Of a DNA stretch of 64,000 nt, positions 48,153-61,644 are shown in pieces (within the stretch, counting starts at the first letter, position 1; the number at the start of each line of letters is the position of its first letter). The stretch is from positions 53,839,201 to 53,903,200 of the forward strand of contig OZ038422.1 of NCBI GenBank assembly GCA_964036155.1. The letters are read 5' to 3'. The notes under the pieces are model-generated. The model saw only the letters and a program-made list of their open reading frames with translations. It was not told where the DNA came from and ran no database searches. The position numbers were made by a program, and so were the translations under genes. This DNA comes from Diploscapter coronatus. Its lineage: Eukaryota > Nematoda > Chromadorea > Rhabditida > Rhabditidae.

Positions 48153-51100
48153 AATATTATATTTCAATAAATCTCGTATAATATTTCATTTCAATTGTGA
48201 TCGCGTCAATTCAAGAAAAATTTGTGAAGCAATGCTGATCGTCCAGTCGAAACTTTTCCCGTTGAAATTTCCATGATAAATATCGACATAAAATTCAAAT
48301 TACTTTAGTTCTATTTTCTTATTCATGTTTTCCTAATGGACATAATAATGCCCGATGCATGATAATATGATAATGAAACTGTGGGAGAGAGGCCGTGCAA
48401 ATAAGTATCCAAGCTGATAAGACATTCAAGCGTGAATGACCTGAGGTTGATACGATCAGTGCAGGTTGTGGTAATGCATTAGGTCAATCCCTACTTTTAG
48501 GCACTTATTTTTCGCTATTCATCTATCACAGTTTATGCTTCGCATTATCTTAAATGCTAAACTTTACTAAAACTTGGAGAATAAGGATATTTATATCTTT
48601 CACCTTATAATTTATTTTTGTGAAATGTTTAAGACTATCTTCAACTAAAGTTGTTCTTAGAATACTGCTAATTTATTTGCAGCCTGACTTTGTTGTCATT
48701 GTTTTGCATCTTTCTGCCTCAGTCAGTAACATCCTCGATTATGCATCTAATGAGCAGAGTCCCTCTGTCTTCTTCTTCTTTTTCTTCACTCTGCTGCCAC
48801 ACTCATTCCATTTTCGGCTATTCATTCACAACCAAACCAGTGTGATTTCTATTCTTGTTTCTATTCGATATCTTTAAAATTTTCGAATTCCTGGATTTGA
48901 ATTGAATTTTAGATCAATTATTATCGGGTGGCAATGAACGGAAGTCTCACACCCAAAGTTGTGCATTTGCGCGTCAATTGCGCCGAAGGCAATGTGCAAA
49001 TATTGTTGGCTCTTTTTCTCGTTTATTTTTTTTACTTTTTTAATTATAATTTTGCTGATTATTATTTCTAATGACAAGACAGCGATGTGATGCATCCGCA
49101 GGATAAGGCACATAGTTCCATCGTTTTTTTCCAGAGATTATTTATCCTTAAAATTCGGAAACAAATCAAAAACCCCGACCTATTCTTGGCGCATCTTCTG
49201 TCGTTTCAGTAGCTATACCCGATAAAATGATCAAGAGTTTGTAAAATTATCACAAATTAGAATAGAAAAACGAAAAAATAATAAGAAAATAAGTGAGAAG
49301 GAGTTGACGATACTTGTGCTTTGGGTATGAGGCTTCCGCTCATTTCCACTCGACGATATAAGATATTACGTGATCATGCTTGATTGCATGGCTTATATGC
49401 AATATCTAATGACAGATAAGTATCCTGTCAGATCGAATACTAACAGTTTATATAATGGCTTCTTCATTTTCTGACAGAGGTTAGATAAAATTTCAATCTT
49501 GAAAATTTTTCACTGTCCTTCTGACTCCTATTGCCCAAATTTATCTCCTTTTCCTGATTGTGTCTGTGCATTTTCAATTGTTGTGCTCTTCCCTCCTGAA
49601 TGTGTGAATCTGCTTGCCCTGCCTTTCTGGCACTTGCCAATTAGCCCCAAATCGAGTTTGTGGTGGTTGTCATTAGCGCCGTTTTGTGCCGAGCTGCTCC
49701 CTCGTCCTTCCACTCTTCCATTTGCCTGTCGTTCTCATGTTCCTTCCTCCTAATTGTGAAGTTCCCCTGCATTTCATCGATAACAATTCGATCATCTTCC
49801 TGCAATCCTGCAATTATCCCTGTGAAATATGTCTCTATCTCCGTCATTCATTTCTTCATTATCCTTCCTCTCAATCTTCTGTTTTTCCTGCCATTTCAGC
49901 AGCCAGGTCAATGTGGCGCCTTCACAACCCGCATTTTGTCTACATATTTCTGCTCATCTGCATGTTTCTGTAGTAGCATGCAAGTGAAATCTCATTTTTG
50001 CTGTTTTCATTCTAATATTTTCCTTATTTAAATCCTATCATGTTTTCCTCTTCAAGCTATTCTCACAATTTTATGGCTCACGAGCATTCCTTCCTTTCTT
50101 CCCAGCCTAACTCTATGCACAAACAATCAATAGTCTCGACTTACAATCGTCTGCATTCAAACAAACATTATCTTCGCTGATCCAAATAATAAACTGCCCT
50201 ATTCCTTTGCGGTGCTCGTGCCGTTTCTGTCTAATTCCTGTGTCTCTCCGATTTGCTGCAAATCCGCTTATCTGACTATATTTTTGCTCAGCTATGCAAA
50301 TGTTCTGCCAGATTTAGGTAAAATGATCAACAGAATCTTTTTGTGAGAATCTGATTCAGAATCATAAGCTATCAGGGAGAATTTTCCCATTAACCTACCC
50401 CTGCTATGAAATTATTAGAGTAGAAATTTTCACGAATTTCCAGATCTTGCAATCTAAATTTCACATTTGCATATAGGCACTAAAGTCAACCTGATGCTCC
50501 AATGTTATGTCTGTTTTACGTGTCAGTCCAATAAACTATCTCGTTCTTTCTTTTAGCTTGTCTTCTTCTTCTTTTGATGTTCTCCTGCCCTGTTCTACTT
50601 TGGCACAGCTCATAAATTGTCGAGCTCTTTCTTCTCTTTGTAGTGTTCATTCCGACAGAGTGATTGCTTACAAACAGGTGAGCAGAAAGAGAGACAGGGC
50701 ACGAGAGGTTAACTCAGCCCTGTCTACTCTTTTGCGCAACTCTTGCAAAAACGAATGTTTATCTTTATTATGTCATACTGTAACTTTATCCTTCAGATCT
50801 TCAAAGAGATGTGTGAAAGTTTACACCTCGTAACTATTTTATCGTTGATTCGAGTAAGGTCTCTTTCTTGCTATGCTCTAGATCATAAAATGTGAGTTCT
50901 TGAAAAGGCTGGTTTTCATGCAATGATTATTTTCGAAACAACTTCAGAAATTGCATCAGGCCGAAAATGTCAAAACATTCACACCATTTTACAATTTTCT
51001 GTGAATATTTGATTATTTTCAAGAATTTTCGATGAAGATCGCCATGCCACTTCTAACTTCGAAAATGGATATCCTAAAGCCGTTGATTGACCGCATATTT

Positions 51101-54100
51101 TCCAGTCGAAATTCTCAATCGTTCTCCATTTCTGCATCCAACAGCAAATGCCACTTGTTCCCGTCTTCTTTTTCACTCTTTTTCACATAAATCCCAACAA
51201 TGTTCTTTCCTGTAACTACCAATTATGTTCGCTTTTTCCTTCACTCATTCTCATTCAACTCTCCACTCTTCTTTATATTTCTCACCTCACCGTATAGCTG
51301 CTGCTCTTTGTATTGTAAAACGTGCTAAATGGCAGGGTTATTCCTTTGCCTGATTGTGAGCTGAACGACTCAATAAGTAAAGGACTCAACAGACGAGCAG
51401 GTGTGAAGTGTGAACGAGTAGAATGAAAGAGTAAAGAGAACATTCAAGCAATGAGCATAAAGCTATCCAGAAAGCGATAAACAGTTCTTTTATGATATTT
51501 TTGAAAGCAATAATTCGACGGTTAGTTTCATGATAACTAAAAACGCGCACTTTTCTGCTAAATTTCGCCAGAGAATAACAACTTTCAGATATTCATCTGA
51601 ACTCTCGATAAACATTTTATTTTAAAAAATCAGCATGCGAAAATTGCTAACTTCCTTTGAGAATTAGAAGAATTCTTCCGGAAATTAATGGCCCTGCATA
51701 TTCACTCGCAACAGCTCTAATGCTAATTAATGTTTCTCTCTCAGATGGCGTCTCATGCATTCGACATGTCCCTTCCCCCTCTCATTGGAACATCCCTACT
51801 CCTTCTGCTTATGACATTGTCCTTGCAAATTCCATCTTCCATCTTTCAACTCTAATAACTCACCCGTTCTGCTTCAACTAATTAGCTTCCAATTATTTCC
51901 TTTATTTCCGTTCTTTGTGCCGCTTAAATTCGTTCCTTTCCTGTCATAATAGGTCTGTGCCCTGTCCATGGCAGTTTCCTCTGCTCCACAGCCCAGTGTC
52001 CATTCCATTTCCTCCCTGCCTTGCTGCTCACCCAACTGCATTCGTCCCCTGAATCTGTCATGCCCCTGTCATTTCTTCGGATGAATTAATTGCGGGAAGC
52101 AGGGGTTTCATAATTTCGATAATTTCAGTTGAACCCAATGATGTTTTCTCCGATTTCCTTCCTGTCGAAATGCAGGACTTTACGACATTCTGTTTCCCTC
52201 TATGAATATCCTCCCCTCGCCTTTCGCTCTTTGAATTGTCCCTCTATGGAAATTTTAATAGCCATCCGCTGGCCATAATTTGTAAAGAATCGAACGATTC
52301 ATTTCTATGAATAATTCGAGTGGATTCCTTTTCATTTGATAGCCGGAGAGACTCCAAATTCATCCGTTCATTCGTTTGCATTACGATTTCATTTGTTAGA
52401 TCATGTTATAGTTTTCTTTCAGAAATTTAAAACTATGATCAGAGATCTAGCGTCCGCCAGAAAGCTTTCCTGTTCAATTGTAGTTTTGAGATTCAAAATA
52501 TTAGAGCCTCGGTTCTAATTAAATGTCCTTGTAAATAATCCATCCTCTTCAACCCCTTTGTTCTCTGTGATAACCTTTCTTAGCCCTCTGGATCTGATCA
52601 GATCTGGCACCTGTTGTCTGTATTTCGTTGGCCTGAAATGACAGAAAAAGGTAGGAAAAGAAACACATAAAGATGCGCTGGGCGTGTAATTATAGCTGAA
52701 GTCAAGAAGAAGAAAAAGAAGAAGGGGGAAAGGTCGATGGAGGGCAGACTGTGCAGATCAAAGGCAAACGAAAGAACAACTCGATGTTCCTTTCATTTCG
52801 GGAGCCGCCCGCCTAATTATCCCCCAGTCAGTCCCTGCATATATCGTAACGTGTCCTGCCCTCTGTTTTGCAAGCATTTTCTCTATCTTTCCCATCTACA
52901 ATATTCTCTAATCCTCTTCTTCTTTTTCTTGTTGAAATTTTTATTCTAATCGGATTTGCTCTGAATCTGAATGGTTCTTTATTTTTTACGACTTTCAAGT
53001 GACAGTCTATGTTCTTCCCTTCTCTATCCCCCTTATATCTCATATCCACTCGATCATTCTTATCCTTGTCTTTCTTTCCTCTGTATCTCTTCTCCTCTCT
53101 TCTCTATTTCTGTATCTTGCAGTCTCAAGTCCAGGTCAGAAATGATGAATCGAGCTGAGCCGTTAGGCAGTTATCCATTCTGCATTCAGTCAGTAAGTTC
53201 ACTCTACACAGTTCTCTTTTTGCTACCAGCATTCCAGATATTTGATTGAGTAGATACTTTTTGCAGTAATTTTCTTTTAAAAAATCATCGAAATAATTCA
53301 TGTCATTATGAACTCTAGAAGAAAGTCCAATTTCGAATTCTAGATTTCTTGTGATTCACTTCTCAATTTCGCTATGCATTCCGAAAGCTCAAATTGAATT
53401 TCATCTCGAGTCGTATTTTTATGTTACTTTTGAAACTTTTTTTTTCCATAAGCGTGAGGATCAGAGAATTTTCATCATTCCATGTTTTTCTTCATTCTCC
53501 TGTAATTTGTTTATCCCTGTCGACTCTCATATCCAATTCCTTCAATCATTCTCTCGCCCCTCTTTCCATTCTTCAGTCCTCCAAATTAATGTCCGTTCAT
53601 CTGTTCATGTTCTCTTCGGCTGTCCGATTTTATTAACCCCTTGTGCTGTGTTCGCTGTTTTTATTTGCGTTCGGCAATTTTCTCATAAAAGCCGCAATCA
53701 TTCGGTTGAAACGCATAGCAGCTGAAGGGAAGGACTGTAGTAGAAAACCATTCATAACTATCTACGAGCATAAAACAACGACAATTCCGAGCCTAGTAGT
53801 TAGCTTTTATGAGTTCCCATAATCTTCTCATCTAGACAACTGCGTATTGTGGGGTTTAAATTTTTGAATGTGATTGATTCGGCTACAGTTTTACACTTCG
53901 AAAATTTACGATTTCGATATTTTAGCGTTGCACCTGATTTTACGATCGGAGATTTCTAAAACATTTTTCCACGTCTATGCAAAGTTTTTCTAACACCGTA
54001 AAATGCAAATACAAACATTGCATCGGCGCTATCACTAACATCCTTTTGAGGTATTCTTCTCTTCTCCCCACTCCTGTAATGCATTGTATCCCGACATGTC

Positions 54101-57100
54101 TATTTCCTGTTCTCATTCCTTCTTCCTCTTCCTAGCTCTATTCAATGTGGTCTTCATTTCAGCTATGCATCATACCTCTTTTCCTAAATGTCGCACATTA
54201 TGTTTTCCCTTCTTTGGCGCTTCTTTTGATCAACCGCGTTCCTCGTAGCGTTTTTCCTCCATTAAGGTGTCATTTCTACTAGCAAAGAGCTCGTTACAAG
54301 TAAAATATCTATCGGGCGTTGACCCATTGTTCAATAGACTTTTTAATATATATTACGATATATGGAATTTGAAAATTTTGGATACCAAACTTCCAAAGTT
54401 TCCTTCTTCGATCAAGTCAAAACTCGAATCGAGTTCACTTACAATTTGAGTTCACGCAGTTCAAGATTTGTCTAAATCATAAGATGAGTCGAGCAATGAT
54501 TTCACTAAATCAAAACTCCGCTTTCAAAACGCCTTTTCAAACAGTCCTACCTAGTTGTTTATGATATGTTGTTCTTTGCAGCTGACCTGTTAATTAGCCT
54601 AATCAATTGGATATCGAGTTTCAGTTTCATATGCATGCTTAGTCCTTAGCCCTTGGTCCAATGCATTATGAGTTTGTCCTTCATTCTCGTAACCCAATCC
54701 ACTCTCTTCCACTTCCCTCTGTCCATTCTGCTGATCCTTTCTCTGTTTATTTGCATCTCTTTCCCTCTGCATTTCCAGTATCAACACAGCAAGGATCATG
54801 GCTTGTATCGTTTGTTCATTCGAATCCAATCTTTGAAAATTCGCAGCATAATTATTTGGAAGTCATGAAAAGATATTTAAGTTTTTCATAAGTTGTTTCC
54901 TGTAAAACTAGTTATCCTATGCACATGAACTATTTCTACTATTCTCTACATAACTTTCTATTGAATTATTCATTGTCTTTGTAAATCAAATATTAGAATG
55001 CGCGTTATCTGCACAATTTTGAATCATAGCTTGTAAAAGTAGCACTGAATTATTAGAGAGTGCTAATTTTTTAAATTAGCGAAAAAATAGCTGAGCGATA
55101 GTCAAGATCTGAATGTTCTTTTGCAACAATTTCAAATTCTCCCCGAGTTCATTAATCAATCATCTGAATTCCATTCCCTATTCTCCTCGATCATGCGTCC
55201 TTTCCGTTTCTCCGTCAGTTGCATGTACCGGAACTCATTTGCGTGTTCGTGTTCAGCCCAGCCATATGCTGTCCTCTGTTCTGCCTCTGCCCCTCTCTTT
55301 GCAGTTCAGTCGGCATTCTCCTCCGCTCTTTCTTATTCTAATTTGCCTGTTCTCATTTCCACTCCGCTGCTTCATCGATTCCAACAATAACCAGCAACAA
55401 TTATCAAATCTCCCTAGCATTTATCTGCAGTTAATCCTCTTCGCTCACAGTTCAATGACTGAATGACTGTCTAATCTGGTGCTCTAATTTCGATGCGATC
55501 ACTCTTCTCTCCCTCCTATTCCCCCAGTCGTTCTCTTTTATTGTCTCCTCTCCTCATCCACCTGCCAGTCATCTACTTTTTACATATTCTTTTCATTTCT
55601 TCGTCTGTTCATTCATTTCTTCTTGTATTCATCAGCCATATTCCATCTTCGATTCTTCCATTTCGCAGATTCCTTTCACGATTTCGATTTCGTCCCCTCC
55701 CTCATTTGCATCATCTGTCTCGGACTCTGTACCCTCTCCCGCAGCTGTCCGAATTCCTCTTTCTCTGGCTAATTTGCTTATCTGCCAACTTCGCCATCCA
55801 CAATGCCCTTGCACAACCCATTCATTCATTTCATCCTATTCATCCACATTTTAATTCCAATTACTCGGTTGCGCAACTTTCCACATATTTGCATTCTTTG
55901 CATTGTTCTCTGTTAAAAATTTGTGAATATTCTCAGCGAGAGATCCAATTGTTCAAAGGATCCGACTGCACTTCCCGTGGTCACTTAACCCAATTGACAA
56001 TTGACACATTCGAAAGGCGTAGAGCAAAGAGTCGAAGAGTCGAGCAGAACAGACTGTATCCATACAGCCATACAGAGCTTGTGAGCATTCGCGCTTAATC
56101 AAACACAGATTGGCACAGTCACGGGAAAAGAAGGGAAGGCTCAAGTCTTGATCCGCTTTCCCATTCACATGTGCTCATTTGATCGAGTCCTAATAAATCA
56201 ATTACAATCCTGCCTGTCTGCTTGTCGTACAGTAGTTACAATCCCCTCCCAAATTCTTATCCAGTTTTATTCCTTCTCCGCATTCCCATCGTTTCCCAGC
56301 TGTGTCCCATCAGCCTCTCTCTCCCTGCTGTTCCGTTCCTCCGATGTCCCCATCTCCGCTCGCTGTTCCTTATCGGTATCTTTTCGTCACGGAACGACCA
56401 TTATGCTCATATACGCATTACCCCATAACCATAATCTTATTTCCGTAATATTGTCCCCTTTTGACGATCTTGCCGCACCCTGTGAATATGTTCATTTTCT
56501 CCCATTCTGATACGATTATATTAGCATTAGTGTTTTGCCAACTTTCGAGATGCAAAATTTTGATTGCATGATATCCTGATCACTCAATTTCTACTACGAA
56601 TCTTCTAACACACAATTCGCCCAATCTAACAAAAACATTCTTCAAGAATCTCAACTATTAAAACGCTGCTTTAGAATTAGTAATGAATTATTCGGCATCG
56701 AACATTTTATCTTTAATTTTCCGATCTAACTCACTTATTCTTGATCCCTGTTCTATCATCGACATAGTTGGTCCACTCGGAAATTTCTTGCTTCCTTGCT
56801 TCACAATTTTCACGCATTCACTCCTTCTTCTTCTTCTTCTTCCAGCCAGCTGCAGTGCTGCAGTTGTCTCGGTTCTATTCACGCAGATTGCGTCTTTCAT
56901 CCTTCGGCAGCTCTAAATTGAGTTTCGCATCTCGTTGTCCTCCTCTTCCTTGCCTTGTTGCGCGTTGCAGTTATTCAGTTAGTCAATGCTGAAAGAAGCT
57001 GATGGACAACATGCAAATCGGTCCGTTTTGTACCAGTAGCCCGAAATCTGCTCAGGAAGTCAATATTGTGCTTTTACATTTTTTTATTCTTAATTTTGAC

Positions 57101-60100
57101 ATTAGACGAAATATTCTCACGGAAAGAAACTACTTTAGCTCTTTCTTTCATGTCCCAAGGAATCCAAACCATCATCTTGACTTTCTCTTTGTAACGTATA
57201 TAAATTTATTCCAAACCTGTTTCATATTCTCTTTCCGGTCGTTGCGCATTTGTCTGCCTTGTCTTGTTTCAGTGTCAATTTCAATCGCTCAACCGCTTCT
57301 TCTATCTCCAGTCTACAGCTTGACTTATTCCGATTTCAATTCTAATTGATATCCTCATTCACTTTCCCTGCCGCCCTGTATGACATCGACATCCCTAAAT
57401 TCCCCCTCTTGTTGTTGTATCTTCCAATCTTCGCTGTCTTCCTGTCCTCTTCCACTCATCCTTAGCCTTAGCCCTTTGCCTCTCAACTCTCAATACTTTC
57501 CTCTTCTTCATTCATTCACGCCTTATTTCTTTACTTCTTCATGCCGTGTCGCTCAAGTATGTAGCGATGAATGCAGCCCGATTCAGTAGTCATGGTTGTG
57601 TTGTGCTAAGGCGCTTCCTTTTGTACTGGTACAATTGCTGTTCATATCTGTCAGGAAGGGGGGAGGAGACAGAATTCTGACTTCGATGTTTCAATTTTCA
57701 ACTCCTCGACCATGTCTGCTATTCAATAACTGATAAATTCGTTGCCAGCCTCCTTTCTGCCATATTCTTGCAAATATCCCGCAGTCACTTTTCCGCCTTC
57801 AGCCAGCTTCTGCCCTTCTGTCGCCTTGCCTATGCCCAATTCCTCCGTCGTTTATTTCCATTTCCATTTTCACAATCGGACATGTTTTCTTTCCTCTCTT
57901 CTTTTTCTTGCTAAGGAATTCACAGCTTTGCAGCTAACAAAAAGGGGCTAGTCTGGGTTGGACTGGGCGTTTTGGCATTTCCTCTTTTTGTGCATAGTTC
58001 TGACCAGCGCAAAATGCCGAAGTGACTCACACTCCACTCCTTATTCAACCCTTCCTCTTCTCCAGTTTTGCATCTGCGTTTGTATTGTTTTTTCTTTCCA
58101 TCTTTACATCCCAGGATTCCTTTGGTTGAGTTGAGGTATCTTTATGCTTGTAGTGCTCGGTCGTTTCTAACAAAAATTTAGCATATCTTACTATTCTTTA
58201 TTTGCATGGAACCTATGGAAATTTTATCTAAAATAAGACAAATTTTAGCCCATGTCTTGTCTCAGAAACATTGTATTGTTTTTCTTCTCCCTTTTCTGCG
58301 TTCCCAAAATGAGGTATCTTCTGCTCATAGGACTTTCTCAGTAATGATTGTCGTCTTGTTGCAGTTGGGATGCCGTAAATCTTTCCTTACAATGTCCCCT
58401 TTCTTCCTGTTCTGCTGCATCTCTGCATATGATGTGAGTGAGTAAATCACAGCCGAGTTGCGCAGGCAGATCATCCATCTGCTGCCCTCTAATCGTTCTT
58501 TCTGACTATTTAGCCACAAAACAATCTTGCGTTCATCTAATCTATCAATTAGCTTCTCAAATCCGATATTGAGACATTGAGGAATATTTTTGTCTTGCAA
58601 AATGTTCATTTTTATACCGTTTTTCATCCAAATCTGGTGCTGGCTTTCAATCTTCTAGTTTCTTATTCGCTCTCACTTTTTTCTCTAAGACATCAAACAT
58701 TAGAAGGCATATAGGGTAGAGCGACTGTAGTACAGTGATAGTGCGTTAAATTTATAAAAATCATTTGGCAACACTCACGACTCTCTTCTTTGCAACGATT
58801 TTGGCATTACTCGTCTCAAGAGGTTAGAAGTAGTTGGGATCGAGAGACGAATGAGAAGCGAGAAAAATGAGAGCCAGGGCCAGATTTGGTTGAAAAACAG
58901 TAGCGTTTCAACATAATACTTTTCAGCCTCTCTACGAGAACTTTCTTTCCGAATCTAATGAGCAATATCACAAATTTACAGTTCGAGTTTCTCCCAAATC
59001 TAATTAGCTTGACCGCAATATTCATGAATGAGCGTTTGTGCGTCCCATCCGTCAATTCTGCCAATGTTGTCAATTGCTTTCTCCTCCCCTAATAAATCAT
59101 TCCATATCTTGCAGTTAATTTCCCTTGCAGCTGACAGTCTTCGAGTCAGTTGCCGTTCTCCTTCCTTTCCCTTCCTTCCGACTGTTTCTGTCTGCACAGT
59201 CAATTGCCTTCATAATCTCAACTCCGCATTGCATCCATTTCATTCAGTCTTCAATCCTCCTTCTTTCTGAGGTCATTCTCATTCGCTTTCTCAGTTCTCA
59301 ATTCTCCGTCCAACCATCCGATCGGTGTATTCATTTGAATAGCCAATACCCGCATAGAGACTGGAGACGCACAGCATTACCTACCTAATATATGGCGGGA
59401 GGACAAGGAAAAGAGAGAAAGCAAGGCCTTTCTTTCTCTCGATCCCCCATCTCGTCCTTCTCTCTTTCCTTTATCTCTATCCCTTTCTCGGATTGTTTTG
59501 TTTGCTTCATATTCTTCACATTCTCGAGATATGATTTAGGTGACAGTACATTATTTTTGATAAATATACGACCCTCTCGCATTTTTCTTTGATGTGACGC
59601 TTTTTTAATAATGCGGAAATTTCAGATTGATTCGAAATATCGAAAGTGATGTGAGTGGTGTTGAAATTCTCAAATAGGATGTGTGACTGTCCTGCGCTTT
59701 CCGAACCGCCTCCCTTCAATCTTCCCCCTCCGCCCGATCCCTCGCTCGTCTGGCATTTGCTCACAGATCAGCCATTCCAACAGGTAAAAATTACCGCCTT
59801 CACTAGTGGAAACTATACCCATTCCTCTTATTCTTTCTCTTTTCTGCTTCGTATAGGGAAATTTGATGAAAGGCTGAAATGGACGATTTGTCGAGAAGTG
59901 AGAAATGAATTCCTTTTGCTGGAAAAGCTAAAGGGAGGGGTTTTTCAATTGGCGGATTCCAGAGGGAATTCTCTTTGTGGGGCTCTGTTGCAATGCGCGG
60001 ATGCAAACGAATTGTGAGACACAAGTCCGAAGTCGTTCATCTTCCACCAAACACAGCAACAGATCTCGGTTATGAGATTGTAAGAGGGAGATTTGAGAGA

Positions 60101-61644
60101 AGAGAAGAGAGGACAAGCGATTGATCATCCACACGATGGCCGATAGGTCCACTGCCAAATAGGGGAAGGAAGGGAAGAAGTAACCAGCCGTCTTACCCCA
60201 GGGACGAGATTCGTTCATTTATCATAGAGCTAGAACTTGAAAACAATCCAAAATCCTCGGACATCTCGGACATAATTGAATCCTCTTTTGACGAGAACAA
60301 AAATGTGAAGAACAGAAGAGCGCTTGTGAGCTGAAGGCTGCCTTGTAGATTGCAGAGAGAAGGCCTTTGAAGGGGCAGACAGCTGGACAGTGGACTTAGA
60401 CACAAACACTTGTGGGGATGAGATTAGAGCAAGAACCGACAAATCGAAATTGAATAAATGCGAGACGAAGAGAACGTTTGAAATCAGCGAAGAAGATAGC
60501 GAATATTATTAGAGCCTACTCTGAAAATATTGAATATTTTCTTTGCATCAGAGTTTAGAAAATTTTTGTAAATAAACTTTCATCAAAATGAGAAATTTGA
60601 TGCAAAAAATGTAGCTTCTTTTAATAGGAGCTTCTAATTAAAGTTAGGCGATAGGTTCATTTCAAAATTTAGCAGCTTTTTTTTTGCATATTCAGATGAT
60701 AGTTCTGAACACATGAGATTACCGAAACCTTCTAAGGCATCTAATGCATCATATGCGTTAATTTAGTCATCTCTAAAATTACTGGATATCATCATGAAAG
60801 CTTTTCAGAAGTTTTGCATTTTCACTAGTCGTGATATGCAAATTTCAATTCTAGAATTACGACATCTTTTATCCTTTACGAAGCAATGATACTATCTAAC
60901 GCGCTAGATATAGCGGCAAAATTTACATATTGAATTTTCATTAGTCGTTACGTAAGACGTTGCGCATTGATTCTGCTCAAATTTGCATAAGAAACAAGTT
61001 TGGTGGATAAATGGTTTGTACAGTCGAATTGTAAGCCTAATGAGGGGATCAACCAGCAATTAGCGCTGTGGTGTTGAGGCATTTGGGCAATTCTAAGGAT
61101 CGAGCCCAGCAGGAATTCTCCTCTTATCCTCCATTCTCTTGTCTTATCCTCTATCCTCTCACATTCTTTTCTTCATCTCTTCATTCATTCATCTCACTAA
61201 TCCAATCGTTAGGACAATCCTTATTCCCACTTTTTACAAGTGGATCTCGGGTCACGAAAAATGCAATGCGATTGTGAGAAGCGGATAAACAGCTCTATGA
61301 AAAACGAAGAATGTAAATGATGTGGGATTGTATATTGTAGCAGAGAAAGCCCTCACTTGTCAATAGATTCTGAAGGAATAGATCGCTGAATTGAATTAAC
61401 CGTATCGGTCCATTGATTATTGACCATTCTTGAATCGTCGTCTTGTTGAGAATCATTGAGAATCTAGAAAAAAAAAGTCTTGTGATAAAAATAAACGAAT
61501 CATTTCGAAAGTTAATTTAAAATTCTTACAGTTAAAGCGGAGATATTTGGATGAAGCAAAGATCTTCTTTTTCTTACAAGCTAATTATTTTCTCCTTGAA
61601 CTTGAACTAGTTGAAAAAAATTCAAAAATAAAAATCATTTTCAG

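Larger units (their letters stand above)
44744..61644. other. 17-kb region without convincing exons; possible giant intron
   Basis: Apart from the repeats listed, I find no exon with homology or consistent splicing. From about 49.5 to 59.7 kb the + strand is strongly pyrimidine-rich (many CTTCC, TTCCTC and CATTC words). That yields dozens of long Ser/Phe/Leu/Pro-rich frames, including one of 201 codons at 55493-56098, which look compositional and not coding. Both flanking exons are on the + strand in compatible phase, so the stretch may be one intron. Confidence 0.4.

Noticed and set aside
55493..56098. 201-codon open frame in the pyrimidine-rich region, and many similar Ser/Phe/Leu-rich frames between 49.5 and 59.7 kb
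   Set aside because: Composition follows the C+T bias, frames overlap in all three phases, and there is no domain, signal or splice pattern.
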